From NCBI GenBank assembly GCA_937951135.1, contig CALFCI010000124.1:1-54432 (forward strand): 54,432 nucleotides of DNA, read 5' to 3'. Numbering within the stretch: position 1 is the first letter of the stretch; each line of letters opens with the position of its first letter. Shown piece by piece: positions 51,938 to 54,432 of the stretch. The notes below the pieces were generated by a model. The model was not told the DNA's origin. It saw only the letters and a program-made list of their open reading frames with translations, and made no database searches. The DNA comes from an uncultured Aquimarina sp. Its GTDB lineage: Bacteria > Bacteroidota > Bacteroidia > Flavobacteriales > Flavobacteriaceae. Made by a program: the position numbers and the translations under genes.

Positions 51938-52559
51938 AAAAGTATTCATTACCGGAATTGGAACTGATGTGGGTAAAACTATTGCAGCAGCAATTGTAGT
52001 TGAAGCCTTACAAGCTGATTATTTTAAACCCATACAAGCAGGAGATTTAGAGTATTCGGATACAGATAAGGTGCAAAAACTAGTCTCTAATTCGATTTCA
52101 AAATTTCATCCCAATGCTTATGCTTTAGCGACGCCTATGAGTCCGCATGCTGCTGCAAATATAGATGGAGTTACTATTGATATCGATAAAATTACACTCC
52201 CTAAAACAGAGAATACTATTGTTATTGAAGGTGCGGGAGGGTTGCTTGTGCCTTTAAATGACACCCAAACCATACTAGATATTATTCAATCAGATTACAA
52301 GGTGATTATAGTTTCACGTCATTATTTAGGGAGTATCAATCATACCTTAATGACGATTCAACTAATACAAGAACGTGGGCATGAAGTAGCCATACTGTTC
52401 AATGGTGCAAAGCATGAAACCACAGAAGAAATCATTAGTAAAATGACTGGAGTTACGGTATTAGGTCGTATTGATGAAGAACCTTATATCGACACGAATG
52501 TGGTAAAGGAATATTCGGAATTATTTTTTAAATCTTTGCAAATTTTTTTACAATGCTAG
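51930..52559 (+). CDS. bioD: dethiobiotin synthetase
   Basis: 209 aa from the ATG at 51930 (an in-frame TTG at 51921 is less likely). Closes the ureido ring of dethiobiotin from DAPA, CO2 and ATP. P-loop GIGTDVGKT (residues 9-17), substrate segment [17 protein letters not shown]-like [14 protein letters not shown], and [10 protein letters not shown]. Follows bioF in the pathway, and was presumably next but one to it before the cassette entered. Confidence 0.96.
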   Translation: MPKKVFITGIGTDVGKTIAAAIVVEALQADYFKPIQAGDLEYSDTDKVQKLVSNSISKFHPNAYALATPMSPHAAANIDGVTIDIDKITLPKTENTIVIEGAGGLLVPLNDTQTILDIIQSDYKVIIVSRHYLGSINHTLMTIQLIQERGHEVAILFNGAKHETTEEIISKMTGVTVLGRIDEEPYIDTNVVKEYSELFFKSLQIFLQC

Positions 52560-54136
52560 AAGTTACAACCTTAAAAATCACAACAGATAATACTTTTTTA
52601 GACAACCAAAACCATATCACACCTTATATAGCTGGAATTCTCGAAAAGCTTCATTTTGATGCTAAAAAAGGTAAGAAGGGAGTGATTGATAAATTAATCA
52701 AATTCAGTACTCGGTATCCTAAAACTCCGGTTTTTAAAAATTACCTTACTACGGCTTATGCCGCGCAGGGGCGATATGAAAAAGCAAACGAATGTAATCA
52801 ATGGTTAGTCAAAGAACATCCTGAATATCTCTTTGGAAAAGTAAACTTAGTGACTCAGTATTGTATGGAAGAAGCTTATGACAAAGCATTAGATGTTTTA
52901 GGAGTTTCTTTGAACTTACAAGAACTGTATCCAAATCGAGAGGAATTTCACGAAGATGAAGTCATGGCATATTATCTAGCTGTTGTTCAATATCAATTTG
53001 GAATCGATGATGAAGAACAAGCAGAAGAGATCATCAGTATGCTAGAAGAAATGAACCCTAACCATCCCAAATTAGAAATGGTTCCAACAATTCGGAACGA
53101 ATTTGTGTTTCGAAAAGCTAGAATTAGAAGAGCGAAGGAGCTAGAGTTAATTAGAATGGTTGACGTTATAGATCGACGGAGTATGATACAGACTACTGTT
53201 GCTCCAATACTTCATTTTCCAGAGGAGTTAGCAATTTTATATGCTTCTAATATATCTATAGCTACAGAAAGTATCGAAGTAATTTTAGCACTAGATTCCG
53301 TGAAATTAGAAGTCGATTTGATAGCACTACTTCAAGATTCGATACGACGTTTTGATTACTTTGAAGACATTAGAGTGCAAAAAGGATGGGAGGAAGAAGT
53401 GTTTAATTTTCCTACTCATGCCCTGCTATTACTGCCTAGCGTAAATAATGGAGCGGGGTTAGAAACGATATTCGATATGTTACGGCAGGATGATGAGTAT
53501 AGAGCATTTTGGTTTGGAGATACTTTGGTTGAGCTTATAGAGCCTTTACTCTTTCAATATGCAAAAACAAATCTATCAGACTTATTGTTGTTTGTAAAAG
53601 AACCTCATATTTTTTGTTTTAATAAAGCAATAGTAACGGATGCAGTAAATCAATTGCTGTTGCATGAAGAAGAGTATCGTACAGTCATAATGAAATGGAA
53701 TGTGGAGGTGTTAGATTTTTTTATTGTCAATAATGATGATCCTACCCTTGGAGATACCGAATTTTTAGGATTATTTATATCAGATCTTATGGATGTTAAT
53801 GCTACAGAATGTCTCCCCCAAATTAAAAAGCTCTTTGAAATGGAGGCTGTAGGCTATTGGGTTTGCGGTGAGTATGAAGATGTGGAAGCTCAGATCAATC
53901 AAGTACCTAATATAAAGAAAAAGAATAGTATTCTAGAAACAGCACAAGAACGGTATACTGCTCATCTAAAACAATGGTATCAGGAAGATTCAGAAGTATT
54001 AGATAGCTATCATAATCACTTTATAGATTCCTATGATGATGAACCTATTGTAAATACCATAAAAGTAGGTCGTAATGATCCGTGCCCATGTGGTAGTGGT
54101 AAAAAATATAAAAAATGTTGTATTAATCTATCCTAA
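52553..54136 (+). CDS. SEC-C motif protein with helical (TPR-like) body
   Basis: 527 aa. The C-terminus is a complete SEC-C zinc motif, [18 protein letters not shown] (about residues 506-523), as at the end of SecA. The N-terminal ~200 residues look like TPR helices ([39 protein letters not shown]). The middle is uncharacterised. SEC-C tails bind zinc and often nucleic acid or ribosomes. It overlaps bioD by 7 bp, so it is co-expressed with biotin genes although no biotin role is known. Confidence 0.87.
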   Translation: MLEVTTLKITTDNTFLDNQNHITPYIAGILEKLHFDAKKGKKGVIDKLIKFSTRYPKTPVFKNYLTTAYAAQGRYEKANECNQWLVKEHPEYLFGKVNLVTQYCMEEAYDKALDVLGVSLNLQELYPNREEFHEDEVMAYYLAVVQYQFGIDDEEQAEEIISMLEEMNPNHPKLEMVPTIRNEFVFRKARIRRAKELELIRMVDVIDRRSMIQTTVAPILHFPEELAILYASNISIATESIEVILALDSVKLEVDLIALLQDSIRRFDYFEDIRVQKGWEEEVFNFPTHALLLLPSVNNGAGLETIFDMLRQDDEYRAFWFGDTLVELIEPLLFQYAKTNLSDLLLFVKEPHIFCFNKAIVTDAVNQLLLHEEEYRTVIMKWNVEVLDFFIVNNDDPTLGDTEFLGLFISDLMDVNATECLPQIKKLFEMEAVGYWVCGEYEDVEAQINQVPNIKKKNSILETAQERYTAHLKQWYQEDSEVLDSYHNHFIDSYDDEPIVNTIKVGRNDPCPCGSGKKYKKCCINLS

Positions 54137-54151
54137 GAGATTTGGATTTTT

Positions 54152-54190
54152 GATCCACATTGTGGAGTTTAATTCTCCGAGGTAGTTGAC
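54152..54190 (+). repeat. dispersed repeat family 3, short form (copy D)
   Basis: ATCCACATTGTGGAGTTTAA then TTCTCCGAGGTAGTTGAC. Nearly identical to copy A on the opposite strand. It lies in the 72-bp gap before bioA. Confidence 0.82.
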
Positions 54191-54208
54191 ACTCTAAAAA
54201 ATAAACGC

Positions 54209-54432
54209 ATGAGCCTTACCAAACGCGATAAAAAACACCTTTGGCACCCACTCACTCAGCATAAAACCTATCCTGATGCCTTACCGATTGCAAAGGCCAA
54301 AGGAGCACTATTATACGGAGAAGATGGGCAAACGTATATCGATGGTATCGCCTCTTGGTATACCGCAATGTATGGACATTGTAATCCGTATATTATGGAT
54401 AAGGTATATCAGCAAATGCAACAATTAGATCA
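54209..54432 (+). CDS. bioA: adenosylmethionine--8-amino-7-oxononanoate aminotransferase, 5' part
   Basis: First 74 codons, cut by the window end. MSLTKRDKKHLWHPLTQHKT and GEDGQTYIDGIASWYTAMYG are typical of the BioA N-terminus: the HLWHPxTQ motif and the D-G-x-x-SW substrate loop. It converts KAPA to DAPA, using SAM as amino donor, the step between bioF and bioD. Confidence 0.93.
   Translation, partial: MSLTKRDKKHLWHPLTQHKTYPDALPIAKAKGALLYGEDGQTYIDGIASWYTAMYGHCNPYIMDKVYQQMQQLD

Overview
The window comes from a Bacteroidota chromosome, almost certainly family Flavobacteriaceae. The evidence is the low GC content, promoters of the Bacteroidota form (TTG, about 19 nt, TAnnTTTG; best seen at tRNA-Asp), weak Shine-Dalgarno sites, and lineage-typical genes and orders: acpP-fabF-rnc-IPExxxVDY-pyk, ftsX-DUF3098-uppP-truB, DUF4301, Coa1-like and DUF2007 proteins, and a grasp-with-spasm RiPP locus. 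I cannot name the genus.

Layout. 1-11900: a lipoprotein, ahcY (-), a phosphopantetheinyl transferase, DUF4301, a YugP-type metallopeptidase (-), leuS (-), a cytochrome P450 and a ketopantoate-reductase-like gene (-). 12069-15934: one-directional envelope/translation block (ftsX, two small membrane proteins, uppP, truB, a TonB-like protein) closed by a 31-bp perfect bidirectional terminator. 16000-26300: LRR lipoprotein, thioredoxin-like protein, aat, a decayed yjbQ pseudogene, a membrane protein, a HExxH lipoprotein, hydrolase, VOC protein, aminopeptidase P, DUF2721, and a histidine kinase/response regulator pair. 26357-30755: the fatty-acid/RNase III/pyruvate kinase operon (-). 31223-35443: purN, an RNase H, a RimB-like protease, rimK, an AspA/AstE-like hydrolase and 5-FCL, followed by a candidate 6S-like RNA. 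36017-39836: lspA, a small secreted protein, a sigma-54 activator and recX. 39837-54432: a biotin region (bioB, a ketoacyl synthase, bioF, bioD, the start of bioA) interleaved with a cupin protein, Coa1-like protein, thioredoxin, DUF58, tRNA-Asp, DUF2007 and a SEC-C protein.

The most interesting locus is 48390-51137: two leader-sharing precursor peptides, an ATP-grasp maturase, an unlisted 55-codon ORF and a SPASM-domain maturase that lacks the radical-SAM CX3CX2C motif. It sits between bioF and the DUF2007/bioD genes and is bracketed by a 114-bp perfect direct repeat of the bioF 3' end. This implies that the RiPP cassette was inserted at the end of bioF, giving bioF a new C-terminal tail. 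The downstream fragment still shows the inferred ancestral ATGA stop/start overlap with the next gene.

Intergenic spaces are rich in small repeats. Two MITE-like families with terminal inverted repeats both make 9-bp target duplications. A dispersed element around CCACATTGTGG occurs four times in short and long forms, and there are further palindromes. One MITE copy has landed inside another repeat, and a 14-bp tandem repeat sits inside the leuS reading frame.
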